In this document: one piece after another, positions 1-11,984 of the stretch
How positions within the stretch are numbered: the stretch's first letter is position 1
Layout: the number at the start of each line of letters is the position of its first letter
From: Schistosoma mansoni
Taxonomy: Eukaryota > Platyhelminthes > Trematoda > Strigeidida > Schistosomatidae
DNA length: 64,000 nucleotides
NCBI RefSeq assembly: GCF_000237925.1
Contig: NC_031495.1
Location: 62,602,939 to 62,666,938, forward strand
Direction: 5' to 3'
The notes under the pieces: generated by a model
What the model was told of the DNA's origin: nothing
What the model saw: the letters and a program-made list of their open reading frames with translations, nothing else
The model's database searches: none
Translations under genes and position numbers: made by a program

Positions 1-590
1 TACCTAATATTTTAATAAGAGACAGATATTGTAACATTGTTCTCAACTACTTAAACATGTTTCTGTTATGTAAACATAACAGTAAAATCAATATTGAATT
101 TCATGTTGATGTTACTACTAGCTATGATAATAAGTACTTCTCTATTAACATATTAAAGTTAAAACAGAAAACATTAAAAAAAAGGAATCAAGATTTCCCT
201 GTTATTCATATCTATATCTGTATCTATCCTTAATAGCAGAATAAAATAATATTTAATAACCAAGTGAAGCAGTATCATTCAAATTGTTTTCAGTTATTTT
301 CTTAGTCATGGTGATTAGATTAGCCTTTTTCATTTATAGACTAGTTTTAGTATTCTGGATAAAGTCATCTTGTCCTTCTAAATCTATAACCAGAATACAT
401 TGCTAAGAATCTTGATTCTATTGATTAAATTTATATAAATAGTTTTAAAAAGTAAATCCATATGTGTACTGTAATGGATTTCTGGTTTGTTTAAAATACC
501 AACAGTTGACTTAATATAAACGTGAGTTAAAAAGTACTTCTGAATATACAAGTGTAATGAAGAGAATATTATAAACAAAATAGATAACTA
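1..590. other. AT-rich stretch, nothing recognised
   Basis: No coding pattern, repeat family or RNA that I can recognise. Short open frames here look like chance frames in AT-rich DNA. Confidence 0.5.
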
Positions 591-903
591 TTATAAACAA
601 AGATGGCTAGTGGTCAGCAGTGAAACCCAGAACGCGCGTTTCATCCTATTTGGGACATGTCAGCTGGATGTACCTCCATCTCAGAGTTGATGATCACTTT
701 GAGACTCGAACTTAGTACCGTTCGCTTTAAACACACGTCCTGGATTTCACTGCTAACCACTACCCATCTTTGCTTATAATGCTTGTGAATTAAGGCTATA
801 TCAAGGCAATACGCACAGTACACATATGCTAATAAGAGACTTATCAATTGTAGTCCTAAACATCAATGGGAAGATTCAACCAAACAATATCAAGTGAATT
901 TAA
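591..903. repeat. alpha (SM-alpha-like) hammerhead SINE, inverted composite
   Basis: The left part (about 591-732) is the alpha unit read on the minus strand: tail, hammerhead, then B-box region. The right part (about 733-903) is the alpha tail on the plus strand, starting inside the hammerhead at CACGTCCTGG and ending with the family end AAGTGAATTTAAA. The minus-strand hammerhead has CTGACAT where CTGACGA is needed, so it looks inactive. No clear target duplication was found. The SINE identity rests on near-identity to more than ten other copies in the window. Confidence 0.8.
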
Positions 904-1051
904 AGGAGAAAACTAGTTCTGTTTCGTGAAAATATCTGTCATATAAACTGATTAATTAAGACCTATTATTGGACGATAAACATCATAAATCATAAAAAGA
1001 TTGTGAATGCAATAAACACCTTTAATTTTTTCTTTTTCTTTTTAAAATTAC

Positions 1052-4000
1052 TTACTTACTTACTTACGCCTGTTACTCCCAATAGAGCATAGGCCGCCGA
1101 CAGAGCTTTCTCCAACCCACTCTGTCCTGGGCCTTCTTTTCTAGTTCTATCCAGTTCTTGTTCATTCTTCTCATGTCTGTCGGCGTAATGTGTTCTTTGG
1201 TCTTCCTCTTCTCCTTTGACCTTCAGGATTCCATGTGAGGGCTTGTCTTGTGACACAATTAGGTGATTTCCTCAATGTGTGTCTTATCCACTTCCAGCAC
1301 TTCTTCTTGATTTCTTCCTCTGCTAGATGGAATCTGGTTTGTTGTCTCCCACAGTAACTTGTTGCTGATAGTGTCTAGCCATCTGATCCGAAGTATCTTG
1401 CCTAGACAGCTGTTAATAAACACTTGTATCTTCTGGATAATGGCTTTCGTAGTTCTCCACGTCTCCGTCCCATAGAGTAGAACTGTCTTCACATTTGTAT
1501 TGAAAATTCTAACCTTGGTGTTGGTTGACAATTGTTTTGAGCTCCAGATGTTTTTCAGTTGTAGGTATGCTGCTCTTGCTTTGCCGATCCTCGCCCTCAC
1601 ATCTGCATCTGATCTACCGTGTTCATCAATGATGCTACCCAGATATGTAAAGGTTTCCACATCTTCCAAAGCTTCTCCGTCAAGTGTAATTTGATTGGTG
1701 CATATTGTATTGTATCGGAGAGTCTTGCTTTTTCCTTTGTTTATATTGAGACCTACTGCTGCTGAGGCTGATGCTACACTGGTCGTTTTCTCCTGCATTT
1801 GTTGTTGCGTTTGTGATAGAAGAGCCAGATCATCCGCGAAGTCTAAATCCTCAAGCTGCATTCTGCCTGTCCACTGTATCCCATGCTTTCCTCCAGATGT
1901 TGGCGTCTTCATGATCCAGTCGATCACCAGGAGAAAGAGAAAGGGTGAGAGTAAGCAACCTTGTCTAACACCGGTCTTTACTTCAAACGATTCGGTGAGT
2001 TGTCCTCCGTGGACGATTTGGCAGTTTAGTCCATCATAGGAGTTCCGTATGATATTGACTATCTTCTCAGGCAAACACTCCGTAGTGTCGAAGAAGCCTC
2101 CATAGTGTCTTCCTGTTCACGCTATCAAATGCTTTCTCGTAGTCGATGAAGTTGATGTAGAGTGATGAATTCCATTCGATTGATTGTTCCACAATGATCC
2201 GCAGAGTTGCGATTTGATCTGTGCACGATCTATCCTTACGAAATCCAGCTTGTTGATCTCGAAGTTGGGCGTCCACGGAATCCTTCATTCTGTTTAACAA
2301 TACTCTGTTGAAGACTTTTCCTGGTATTGAGAGAAGAGTGATGCCCCTGTAGTTGTCGCACTTGCTGAGATCGCCTTTCTTTGGTATCTTGATCAGAAGT
2401 CCTTTTTTCCAGTCTATTGGTACTTGTTCCTCATCCCAAATCTTACTGAAGAGGATGTGGAGTATCTTGGCAGTTGCTGCTACATTTGCTTTCAGTGCCT
2501 CTGCCGGGATGTTGTCTGGTCCCGCTGCTTTGCCACTCTTGACTTGTCAAATGGCCATGCTGATCTCTTCAATTGTTGGTGGGCCAACATCGATTGGGAG
2601 GTCTGTGGGTGCTGCTTAGATGTTGGGTGGGTTCAGTGGAGCTGGTCGATTCAAGAGTTCTTTGAAGTGTTCTACCCACCTGTTTCGTTGTTCTTCAATG
2701 TCGGTGATTACTTTGCCTTCCTTGCTTTTCACTGGTCTTTCTGGCTTACGGTAATTTCCAGCAAGTTTCTTTGTTGTATCATACAGTTGTCTCATGTTTC
2801 CCTCTCTTGCAGCCTTTTCCGCTGTCATTGCTAAATCTTTCACATATTTACGTTTGTCAGTTCTGATGCTCCTCTTCACTTGCTTGTTTGCCTCTGTGTA
2901 TTCGGCTTGTGCCTTGGATTTTTCCGCTCTGGTTCGGATGATATTGATTGCTGCCTTCTTGTCCCTCCTTTCTTCAATTTAATCCAGTGTACCAACAGTG
3001 ATCCATTCCTTGTGATGGTGCTTCTTTTGGCCCAGAACCTCTTGACATGTTGAAACGATTGCCTCCTTGATACCTTTCCAGTTGCTCTCCATGGTAGTTC
3101 CCTCTCCATTGAGTAGATCATGAAAGGCCTGGAACCTGTTGCTGAGTACTATGTTGAATTTGTTGAGTTTGTCAGCATCTCGAAGATAGGCCGTATTAAA
3201 CTTTTGTGATGTTGTCCGCGCCATTGTCCAGTGCTTCTTGAGTTTTAGTTTCATCTTGATGACCAGCAAATGATGATCGGATGCTATATCAGCTCCTCTT
3301 CTAGTTTTCACATCCTCCATCGTCCTCCCGAACTTTTTGTTGATGCAGATATGGTCGATTTGATTCTGTGTAGTGTGATCCGGTGAAATCCAAGTGGCTT
3401 TGTGTATGTTTTTGTGTGGGAATATGGTGCCACCTATGACCAGTTTATTGAAGGCACATAGGTTTGCAAATCTCTCACCATTTTCGTTCCTTTCTCCCAG
3501 TCCATGTTGTCCCATGACGTCTTCGTATCCAGTGTTGTCCTTTCCAACCTTGGCATTGAAATCTCCCATCGGAATGGTCAGGTCCTTGGTTGGGCACTTC
3601 TCGAAGATCGACTGCAGCCTATCGTAGAATTGGTCTTTAGCGTCTTCATCGTAGTCGTTGGTAGGCGCATAGCATTGGATGACGTTCATTGTAATGCCCT
3701 CTCTCTTTGTTTTGAAGGAGGCTTTGATGATCCTCGGTCCATGAGATTCCCATCCAATAAGTGCATTTTGTGCTTTTCTGGACAGCATCAATGCAACTCC
3801 TTGTGTATGTGGGGCATTTTCTTCTTCATGACCGGAGTATAACAGAAGTTCTCCTGAAGACAGTCGTTGTTGTCCAACCTGCGTCCAATGTGTTTCGCTG
3901 ATTCCAAGCACCTCCAGGTTGTATTTTCTCATTTCTGCAGCAATTTGGAAGACTCTTCCGGTCTCCCACATTGTTCGGACATTCCATGAACCTATAAAAA

Positions 4001-4255
4001 TTGTCGCTCTGGTTGTAAGAAGGTACATCGGCCTCGTGACTTCCGAAGGAACTCGGCTTTCATCATGAGACGTCATAATTATTCCTTCTACTCCCAGGGC
4101 AGAGTTGGAATGGTTTGAATGATTTTCTCTGGTTAGCGTTTTTTTAGCGAGTTGATTTTCTACGGGGTGGGGTCGCTAACCCCATGCCCAACCCTACTCC
4201 TTTACCCGGGCTTGGGACCGGCAGTAACCCCCAGAGGAGCTACAGGCGGAGTTTA
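1052..4255 (-). mobile_element. near full-length RTE-clade LINE (SR2/Perere-3-like)
   Basis: A non-LTR retrotransposon on the minus strand, about 3.2 kb, which fits the RTE clade. The 5' untranslated part (about 4080-4255) is comparatively GC-rich and recurs at 56461 and 58182 in this window. One long reading frame holds an APE-type endonuclease followed by reverse transcriptase. The 3' end finishes in tandem TAAG units (1052-1068 on the plus strand as TTAC repeats), a hallmark of RTE elements. The flanks carry a probable 12-13 bp target duplication: TTTTTAAAATTAC at 1039-1051 and TTTTTAAATTAC at 4256-4267. It therefore looks like a single full-length insertion that has since decayed mildly. 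Confidence 0.93.
1259..4076 (-). pseudogene. RTE LINE endonuclease-reverse transcriptase, disrupted ORF
   Basis: This protein would nick target DNA and copy the element RNA by target-primed reverse transcription. From Met at 4076 the frame runs through an exonuclease-endonuclease-phosphatase domain: GSWNVRT, GISETHW (catalytic Glu), MGDFNAKVG (Asp/Asn) and ASDHH (Asp/His) are all present. After an in-frame stop at 2979 the same frame continues as a lysine-rich linker to a stop at 2616. A further in-frame stop lies near 2546. The RT fingers follow, with QAGFRKDRSCTDQI and INFIDYEKAFDSV (2300-2067). Near 2070 the frame shifts and continues as 2074-1259, containing GVRQGCLLSP and the active-site FADD (about 1840-1829), then the thumb (ETWRTTKAIIQKIQ). 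The 3' tail to about 1056 is frame-scrambled. At least three stops and one frameshift make it a recent non-autonomous copy. RTE clade fits the FADD box and the length; the exact family name is inferred. Confidence 0.92.
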
Positions 4256-4282
4256 TTTTTAAATTACAGTATAAAATAAATA

Positions 4283-4549
4283 TTCATTTTCACAGTTGAA
4301 ATCACGAGTCAATCCAAACTACACTACCAGTGAAAATATGGAAGCATCGGACGTCTGTTTTGTCCTAGTACGAGACTCCTTAGTATTGTATATCCTAGCT
4401 TAAATTTAGAAACTTGGGTCTCGCGCGCAAACGCTTAACTTCTACACTACTGAGCCGTCTAGTGCTTCTAGGTCATCAGTGGTGATCTAGTTAAGATTGA
4501 CTAGCGATTTAAACTGTGAAAATTCTAAAATCTCCACAATCCTTCTAAC
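4283..4549. repeat. degenerate beta hammerhead SINE, inverted composite
   Basis: It begins with CACAGTTGAAATCACGAGTC, the beta family end, and finishes with the inverse of that end (AAAATTCTAAAATCTCCACA near 4535). Between them are a decayed minus-strand hammerhead with GGACGTCTGTTTTGTCCTA and a tRNA-like B-box region. It abuts the right target duplication of the neighbouring LINE. The heavy divergence suggests an old copy. Confidence 0.65.
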
Positions 4550-4552
4550 AAA

Positions 4553-5135
4553 TATTAATTTATTTTAATAAACTCTGAACTGATGGATTGAGGTTTTTTC
4601 TGTTTATGTGACAAATTATACAACTTGGCATCCAACATTTAAATCAAATATAAGAATAAATCGGAAGTAAACAAAGAAGTTGAAATTGTGAAATAATTTT
4701 TTTTAATCTGTCATAAGGGTCTTTCTGTAACATCTACTGTATTTGCATAATTTCTAGTTAGCTGAAATTCATTAAAAGGGTGCGAAATTACATGAAATTC
4801 CGAATAAAATTGCATTGTTGTATAGTAGTCATTTATAAGTAGAAACAATGTTACGGGTGAATAGTTTTCGACATTGTCAGGCAGTTTTTAAATTTAAGAT
4901 GGGTCACTAGTTTTCTTAAATTCTCATAAAGTTTATACTGCATAACACACAGAAATTTCAAGAGGTCAGAATAAATTATTTATATGATAACCTATAACTT
5001 AATATTTGTATCCATTTTGACGACGAATTTCGAGGTTGAATATGTTGTGTAAATGATTGGTATCGTAAAACATTTTAAACAATCAACATTATGGCTAAAG
5101 ATATAGGTTATATGTTTCCGATGATTACCTCTTTT
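4553..5135. other. AT-rich stretch, nothing recognised
   Basis: No gene, RNA or repeat family that I can support. Confidence 0.45.
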
Positions 5136-5139
5136 GAGT

Positions 5140-6060
5140 GGTTAGCTCTCGGCCAGATATAGTCAACCGAATCCGCCTTCATCTCTCCTTATTAGTTGTT
5201 TCTAAAGTCTAATTATGATTTTGATATATGCCTCCAAATCTCAGCGCAATGTGTTTTTCAGTCTGTCTCTTTCCCTTATACCTTGAGGATTACAAAGAAG
5301 GGCCTCTCTTTTGATGTAAATTAATGATTTCCACAAAGTATATCCTGTCTAACTCCTAATCTCCTCTTCAGCTCTAAGTTAATTTGTTCTCTGTCAGTGT
5401 AGATTATTTTTAATGGTCTCTGTCCAATGAAACTGAAGTACCTTTTGTAGATTGCTGTTTTGTTAATATATACTGATAGTCGTGGCAGTTCAAGCTTCAG
5501 CTCCATACAATAGGGCTATTTCGATTTTTGTGTTGAAAATTCCTGCTTTGAGCTTATATGAAAGTTCTTTGAAGTTCCAGATATTCTTCAATTGTAGAAG
5601 TATTAACTTTACTTTACCGATTTATTTATTCACATATGCATCAGATCATCCATGTTTATTAGGGATGCTCTCGAGTTAGGTAACGATGTCCTATGCTTTT
5701 AGAAGTTCATTATAACTTTTGATTCGATTACTGTTCACTGCGTTATTTTTCCCTTGTGAACGTTAATGTTTAATGCTATAGAATCTGACGTTACACTGAC
5801 TGTTTTCACCTGCATTTGATTCTGTGAATAAAATAGTCGTTTGTAAAGTCCAAATCATTTGTGTAAAATGGGTTTACTTTATACTTCGCATCTTCTGAGA
5901 TGTGGAGATTTTCATAATACAACTGACTGCTAGCAGAAAGAGAGTAGGTAGACTTGTATGACAATAGTCTCTCCTTACCATGTACCCGGAAGCTGACCTA
6001 CCTGAAAAACTTTGCAAGTTAGTTTATCTTAGAAGTTACGTATGATGATGACAACCTCAT
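5140..6060 (-). mobile_element. old degenerate RTE LINE fragment
   Basis: The minus strand matches the RT thumb and 3' region of the LINE at 1052-4255 in collinear order: the phrase around CTCAGCGCAATGTGTTTTT, then TCAGCTCCATACAATAGGGC, CAATTGTAGAAGTATT and CCTGCATTTGATTCTGTGA. Similarity is patchy with many indels, so no frame survives. Both ends are approximate. Confidence 0.75.
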
Positions 6061-6124
6061 GTATATCTTCGTGTCAATAACTATTTCACGAGGTTTTTCT
6101 ATCCACGCTTCGGGACTTCAACAT

Positions 6125-6317
6125 CAACGTGAGTATTATTTCTGGGATGCGGGTAAATATCACTAACAAGTCTCAAATATGATGGGACGTGAGTCCTGGA
6201 TTCCACTATTAACCACCAAATAACTCTGCTTGTAATGCTTGTAGATTAATGAAATACTGATGCTTAAGTAAATTGATTATTTGTAATCTCGAAAATTGAT
6301 GGGTCGATTCAAACAAA
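6125..6317 (+). repeat. degenerate alpha SINE fragment
   Basis: The plus strand retains the 3' half of the alpha unit: GTCCTGGATTCCACTATTAA (hammerhead 3' strand plus tail), then ATGGGTCGATTCAAACAAA near the end. The ribozyme core is mostly lost. Confidence 0.65.
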
Positions 6318-6319
6318 TT

Positions 6320-7454
6320 ATCCATATGAGTTAGAGTAGTTTGTTGTAAGGTGCCAAGCTCTAATGAATATAATAATAATGAAATAAATCGTATGATTTA
6401 AGTGCAATGTAGGAGCATTTTGTTGGATTGATATAGATAGTGGCATTTTTATTAAACTGATAATAATAGTAATAACGATATTATTAACGATAACATCGTG
6501 TGAATATATGTAATAAGAGAGGTATTGTCTAAGTAATTGTAAAAAGAAATTCATGTGGAATGGGAAACATGAATTCGTAAATCAAGAAATAGGCAGGGGA
6601 GATAAAACGCAAAAGGAAATACTGAAGGGAGTAAGTGGTTTACTGTTCCCAGTTTGTGCATATAGTGACCCAGTTGTTGACCAAGGTAAACACATACTGA
6701 ACATACCACTTTTAGATATATCAGTCAGATTTTCTGGAGATAACCCATATAATTGCATTTATTTACAGGAGACATAATCTAGATCTTTTAAGTAGATTAT
6801 TTAGAACTTGTTATCAAAACAAAACAGCATCCATTTTTTTATGATTATTATGTGAAAGGATCGTACTGTTAATAGATCTCACGACCATTTTTCCCAACCA
6901 AGCCGGTGCACTTTCACAAGTACACGAAATTTAAACCTTCTGATTGTGACTTATATAACTTCCTACACAGGAGCAAATGAATTGCTTTATTCATCTATCC
7001 ATGGTTCTTGGTAAAAAAACTTTTATTTCAAAGAACAACGTGTAACTTGGCGGCGTTCAAAATCTTTTCAACAAATCTTGCAAACATTTGTGGCGTCACA
7101 AATTGAAAAGTTTACTATTTTTAAAGTGTAACATTGTTTAATTCACTAGCACATCTTATTTTGGCCTCTCTAACATGACATAGGAACTATGGATTTATAA
7201 CTGAAGAGCTTGAAGATGAAGTTATTGAAAACAACGGTTCATATAACTACTCTTTATTTCACCTTTGTTCACCTCCTTATCCCATTGGAAATGACTTACT
7301 ACAATAGTTTATTATATCATGGAGCTTAGTTTAATTCAATATTACAAGTTATATTAGACTAATAAATAATATTCCATGATGTAATATTGATCCTAAATGA
7401 AAAATCGAGAGACAGGTTACTTGTTATATTTATTAAGGGATTAAAAATGCATAC
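6320..7454. other. AT-rich stretch, nothing recognised
   Basis: A 74-codon plus-strand frame at 6553-6777 has no recognisable family or supporting signals, so I do not call it a gene. Confidence 0.4.
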
Positions 7455-7462
7455 TCTCAAGC

Positions 7463-8178
7463 GGCGAGACTATAATTTATGGACGAGCCAATCAGAAGCA
7501 TTTGAAGGATGTCAAGGTCACCGCGCCGATTTCAGTACCTGATGCTCATGTACCATCGGTTCGCAGAGGATTTTAGAGAAGAAATGACAATTAAGCGGCT
7601 AAAATAAATGGGACTATTAGGAAGTTCCTTTATTTGTAATTGCGGTAATCAATTGACTTGTAGACCTTGTGCAGACTACCCTAATGATGTTATCTCTCGA
7701 TGTAATATATATTAGATGAAGAAGTCAGCTAGAATAGGAACTTTTTTCTCTCGATCCAGATTGAGACTAAGGCAAATTATAATAATTGATGCGAACTGTA
7801 TAATAAAAGAACCAGTAACATTGGCTGCCATATTCGAAGATGTTATTGATGCTTCGGCTGTTCCGAGGTATGAGTATTGTAGGGATATATGCGTAATAAA
7901 AATGACAAACTTACACAACCAGAGCACATACAAACAATATTGAGGCTATGTGGTCGGGGCTGAGAGAGCTTTTGTGACCTTATCATATCTCCATAGACCG
8001 AGTATTATGAAGCCATATGGATGAGTTCCTCTACCTTATGCATTACGATTTTAGAACCTCTTTCTTTGGTGTTGTATAATACATTTTTACTCTATACTAA
8101 CCGTTACCTGATTGACTAATATTTCTTAAGGTCACTTAAGATTCGTTCAAAGGTCGTCCATAATTTATAGTCTCTCCC
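7463..8178 (+). mobile_element. Merlin-type DNA transposon, degenerate
   Basis: The terminal inverted repeats share GACTATAATTTATGGACGA (left at about 7468, inverse at about 8155-8173). Flanking 8-bp duplications TCTCAAGC (7455-7462) and TCTTAAGC (8179-8186) differ by one base; 8-9 bp target duplications are typical of Merlin. The interior encodes transposase pieces, described separately. A second copy of the family lies at 44693-45453. Merlin elements are known from schistosomes. Confidence 0.85.
7610..7976 (+). pseudogene. Merlin (IS1016-like) transposase remnant
   Basis: A DDE-type transposase that would cut and paste the surrounding element. From about 7610 the plus strand reads GLLGSSFICNCGNQL, then a run with Cys pairs and the aromatic/acidic stretch ADYPNDVISRC that precedes the catalytic domain in IS1016/Merlin proteins. 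After an in-frame TAG at 7713-7715 the frame resumes at Met 7716 with KKSARIGTFFSRSRLRLRQI, the typical GTFF-S-L segment. The frame is lost around 7930, and another frame gives NIEAMWSGLRELL, the region of the catalytic Glu. The N-terminus is also interrupted. Family assignment rests on this motif order and the inverted repeats. Confidence 0.75.
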
Positions 8179-8189
8179 TCTTAAGCTAT

Positions 8190-9180
8190 TAAAACTGATG
8201 TTAGGCAGTGATTTATCGTTTTTGTCTGAGATATAGAAATAACTTGAGTAAATGTTATTCACGGTTAAATGATTAGGTAGATCCTTAAATGGTGTTTCTC
8301 ATAAAATGAATATTTATAATGTAATTGTGTAAAATATAAAAATGATAGTTATGTATAGAAGAATTTTAATGGACCTCAGATTTATAAAATTTGAATATTA
8401 AACTGTTATTCTTATATATGTAAGACAAAATTGAACTGACAGCATAACACAATACGACCGATTGTTGTGTTTTGAATCAACATTAATTGGCAGTAAAGCA
8501 AATAAACTACAAATGCTCACAATGTATAGGAACCAATTTGATAGAACAAGAGATAAACAATATCAAAAACAAATTTATAACCTTTAGTTTGTCACGTTTT
8601 CTTGCGTTATACATCGTTTGTCAAAGAACTCTTACGGTTCAGTAACAACTAAGAAATGAGACTAACTTTGATGAGTGTCACAAAGTAGTTATGATGGTGC
8701 TTATCATCACAAAATGTAAAAATGATTAAGTATGAAATGGTTCAATACAGCTAATAAAGTTCTACCTAACGACAGGCAGATTAGACAAAACAAAACGAAT
8801 AAGGTATCTAGCTATGTTTTATGGAATAGAAGATGTTCGTACATAAAAATGTTTAAGAAACGCCTTACCGCTTCATTCAATATATATTAAAATATGTGCA
8901 AACCAACACTATATCTCAATCTCCTTTGGAAGGGTGTAAATAAATTTAATAGACTCAATATTGTAAATATATAACTTATATGAAAGAACATTCTACAACA
9001 TTGATTGTGACAATAGTTCAAACGGCCAGAAATAAGTGATTACATAATAAGTAAACGTTGATAGGAATAAAATAAGTAGAGCTCAGTTAATAAAATAAGA
9101 TTAATAATCGGGTAGATAGTCATAATAAAATGCGAGAAAAAGTTAGAAAAAAAGAGGAAAAGTTTACATGCAACGAAGGA
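8190..9180. other. AT-rich stretch, nothing recognised
   Basis: No gene or repeat family I can support. Confidence 0.4.
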
Positions 9181-9188
9181 ATGTTTGT

Positions 9189-9480
9189 CACGAAGGTAAG
9201 GAGAGATTAATAATCTCCTTTTGAACACATAAATCAGATTTTTGACGCCTGGTAGTAACGGCTTCAGCAAACTTCAAAAGACTGAAGTTTGGTTGTTTAC
9301 TAATCACCTTGAATGATTGTAAGTTATCGACCTGATGTCCCATATTCAAGAAATGTTTCGCAATTGCACTGTCTAGAGTCTTTCTTCCTCTTCTTTTGAG
9401 GCTTTTAGGAACATGTTCAAAAAAATTTAAAAGATTCCGTCCATTCTATTCGGCCAATGTAGATGCTTTAGCAGGTACAT
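9189..9480 (-). mobile_element. Penelope-like element, C-terminal fragment
   Basis: The minus strand encodes the end of a Penelope-type polyprotein: FFEHVPKSLKRRGRKTLDSA, then IAKHFLNMGHQVDNLQSFKV, FAEAVTTRRQKSDLCVQKE and NLSLPS followed by a stop at 9189-9191. This block follows the GIY-YIG-like endonuclease core in schistosome Penelope elements. Upstream coding sequence is absent, so this is a short 3'-terminal piece. Confidence 0.78.
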
Positions 9481-9489
9481 AGATTATAA

Positions 9490-9935
9490 GCAGCTGACGA
9501 GAACCAACGAAATAAAATGAATTCATACTATTCTGCTAGAATCTTTGTTTTTGCTCTATTCAAAAGTATAGAGAGAACTATATGTATGAAATTACTTCAT
9601 TCTGTTAACTTTCTGTTAATAATCCATGATAAATTTGGAACTAACTCAATGAATAAAATGGTGATAAGATTAGAATTAAATTTACTTTTGAAAAAAAAAT
9701 GAAAAAAAGGCGCGAAATTTCTTGTAATTAAAAAATTTAAATAAATAAAAAAAAAAAAATAATTCAAAATTTAAAATACAAATAATGTTAGTAAAGTGGT
9801 AGATGAGTTACTTTTTGCAGTTTAAATAGATTCCATTAATGTATTTGTAGAAAAAAGAATGTACAAACTACATATTTAGTTGAGAACGTATTTGCAGATA
9901 ACGGTAACGTGGGGAATAGAAAAAAAATCAGACTC
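9490..9935. other. AT-rich stretch with poly-A runs
   Basis: Long A-rich runs at about 9688-9770; nothing else recognised. Confidence 0.4.
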
Positions 9936-9939
9936 ACAT

Positions 9940-10290
9940 GTTCTTTTCGTGCCTCCCGGATCATGGGACTGTTTCCATGAGCTAACGTGAGTGGTAATCC
10001 CGGGTGGTGGAGATCGGCCTAATCAACCACTCTACCAATAATTGAGAACGATTACGAATGATACACAGAGTCATTGCATAACTATTGAGGGTTCAAAAGA
10101 GTGGTAAAAAAATGAGTCTGCCCAAATAAAAACAAAAACAAGAAGACAAAAAAATTGGTTGTGAGTGTTATGTAATGGTTCTGCATAAGCAGTGCAGAAA
10201 CAGCAATCGCACCCCGGTAGTTGTGCCGTGCTTCGATGTAGCACTCCTCTCCAGAAGGGCCTACTAGGCTTCACCATTCTATATGGCTGG
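9940..10290 (-). other. GC-elevated block of unknown nature
   Basis: This block stands out by higher GC from its surroundings. A minus-strand frame (10277-10071) starts MVKPSRPFWRGVLHRSTAQ and is Cys-rich (GCDCCFC), but then runs into low-complexity hydrophobic codons. A second GC patch (9955-10025) contains CATGGGACTGTTTCCATGAG, a loose palindrome. It may be an untranslated or repeat fragment; I do not recognise a family. Confidence 0.35.
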
Positions 10291-10839
10291 AAGGGGAAAA
10301 AATATAAAGCATAATATATCTTACTGAACTACATATAATTACGAAGAAATTCCATTCACAAATAATAATATGGTTAACGCAGCAAATTAAGTGATCATAT
10401 TTTTATTCTATGAAATTAATGTTTTGGTCACGTTTGTATGACTTTTAGTAAGTGAAAGCTTGAAGATGGTTCCGGGAGAGACGAAATTGAAGAATGATAG
10501 TTATGTTGGCTCGAATAACATGAAAAATATTTTCTCATTTATTTGGGAAAGGATGTTTTTAAAAAAGAAAAAGGAAAAATAAACACTTGATAGTTCTATT
10601 TACTGGGTGTATTACTTTAACGACTAGAATTATGATATTTCAAACGATAGTAAACCTTTAATTAATCAATGTGCCTAAACTGTTAAAGATTAGTTATAAT
10701 TAATATTTATAGTAACTCGGTAAGCTGAGCTCTTTATGATTGGTTGTGAGAAGTCTTTCCGAAACGAAGGCCCTTGCCAATTCGTTATGATCTCATGTCC
10801 GGCTTTTATAACGTGAGTTATCCACCAATCGGAATACGA

Positions 10840-11045
10840 CTTTTCCAATCTTAACACTGTGACAAATCAATGACGTTCAACCGGTATGAGCAGTCTTGTG
10901 TCCTTTTTGGTCCCTTGTCCGTCTATCCCTTCCAATTGAGTCTAAAACACCAATTGCAGCTTCTGCTATGCAAATCATTTATTTCAAGCATACTCGGTTT
11001 ATATACCAGACAGACAGATTGCATCACACTATAAAGTAGAAAATA
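10840..11045 (-). repeat. LTR-like interspersed repeat fragment
   Basis: The minus strand carries a promoter-like GGTATATAAACCGAGTATG and the phrase GACTGCTCATACCGGTT. Both recur at 48956-49165 on the plus strand (GGTATATAAACCCAGTATG and GACTGCTCATACGGGTT). A TATA box followed by such a conserved block suggests the LTR of an LTR retrotransposon, but I could not define its ends. Confidence 0.5.
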
Positions 11046-11049
11046 ATAT

Positions 11050-11980
11050 TTGTACGAGATCAAGCCAAATGTGATTGTGAACGTGGGAGACAATAATCAA
11101 TAAACTGAATATAATTTGGGGGCAGTAAATCGTATAATATGATCCATAGGTCAAAATGAAGCTTATAATAAGATGAATCTAGATATGTACAATCTAATTA
11201 CTGAATAGTTAAACAATAAGTATACGTATAGAATAAAAGTCCATTGATAGGTCCCGGAAGTTACTTGTACTTACGTCTTCAGCAGGATATAACCGATACG
11301 TTTCAATATTATACTGAAACAAATATTAAGAATATTCAAGCTTCATTATATTTTTTCAGTTAATATATGTTCAAATGAAGAAAAAAACAACTCGTGATTA
11401 TCATAATCTCACCCTTTCACAAGAACGGTATACCTAATGACTGTTGACGTAAAATCAATTATTTTTGTAAACTGTTACTATGATAATATAAATGTAATGA
11501 TAAATTACATTCGAGTTATTGAATTTATTTTCTTATTAATAACTTGTTTTGTTCATTTGTTATCCAGTTACTGTGGAATCTGTTTTCCTTGTCTGGTTTT
11601 CATTTTAAAAGCCAATTTTTTTTGTTTATTGAAGTTTGATAAAATAGGTTTATCACTGATGCATGAAAACTAAACAGTTAGGAATATGAAAAAAAAATTA
11701 AAAATAAGGAAAACTTATATTGAATATCTATCATGGTGTACTGTTTCGTTAATATTCAGACTAAATCGATCTTAGTAACTCACTTTATTTGTCTAGAGAA
11801 AACTGAAATGACATTAGAAAAAATATACACTAGAAACGTTGCTTAACTTCAGAAACGTTATTAAATAATAGACATGTTATTGTAGCCATTATGTAATATA
11901 TATATAGTGTGTAATAATTGGAATATAATGTATTTCACTATTAGTATCGATAGAATTTACGTTTTTGTGTAAATAGATTC
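11050..11980. other. AT-rich stretch, nothing recognised
   Basis: The 78-codon frame at 11437-11673 is AT-driven and hydrophobic by composition only; no support as a gene. Confidence 0.4.
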
Positions 11981-11984
11981 TGAG

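Noticed and set aside
1500-2039. Plus-strand frames of 64 and 114 codons
   Set aside because: They are antisense to the reverse transcriptase of the RTE LINE and show no domain of their own.
2353-3842. Several plus-strand frames of 60-136 codons
   Set aside because: Antisense shadows of the LINE endonuclease-RT frame.
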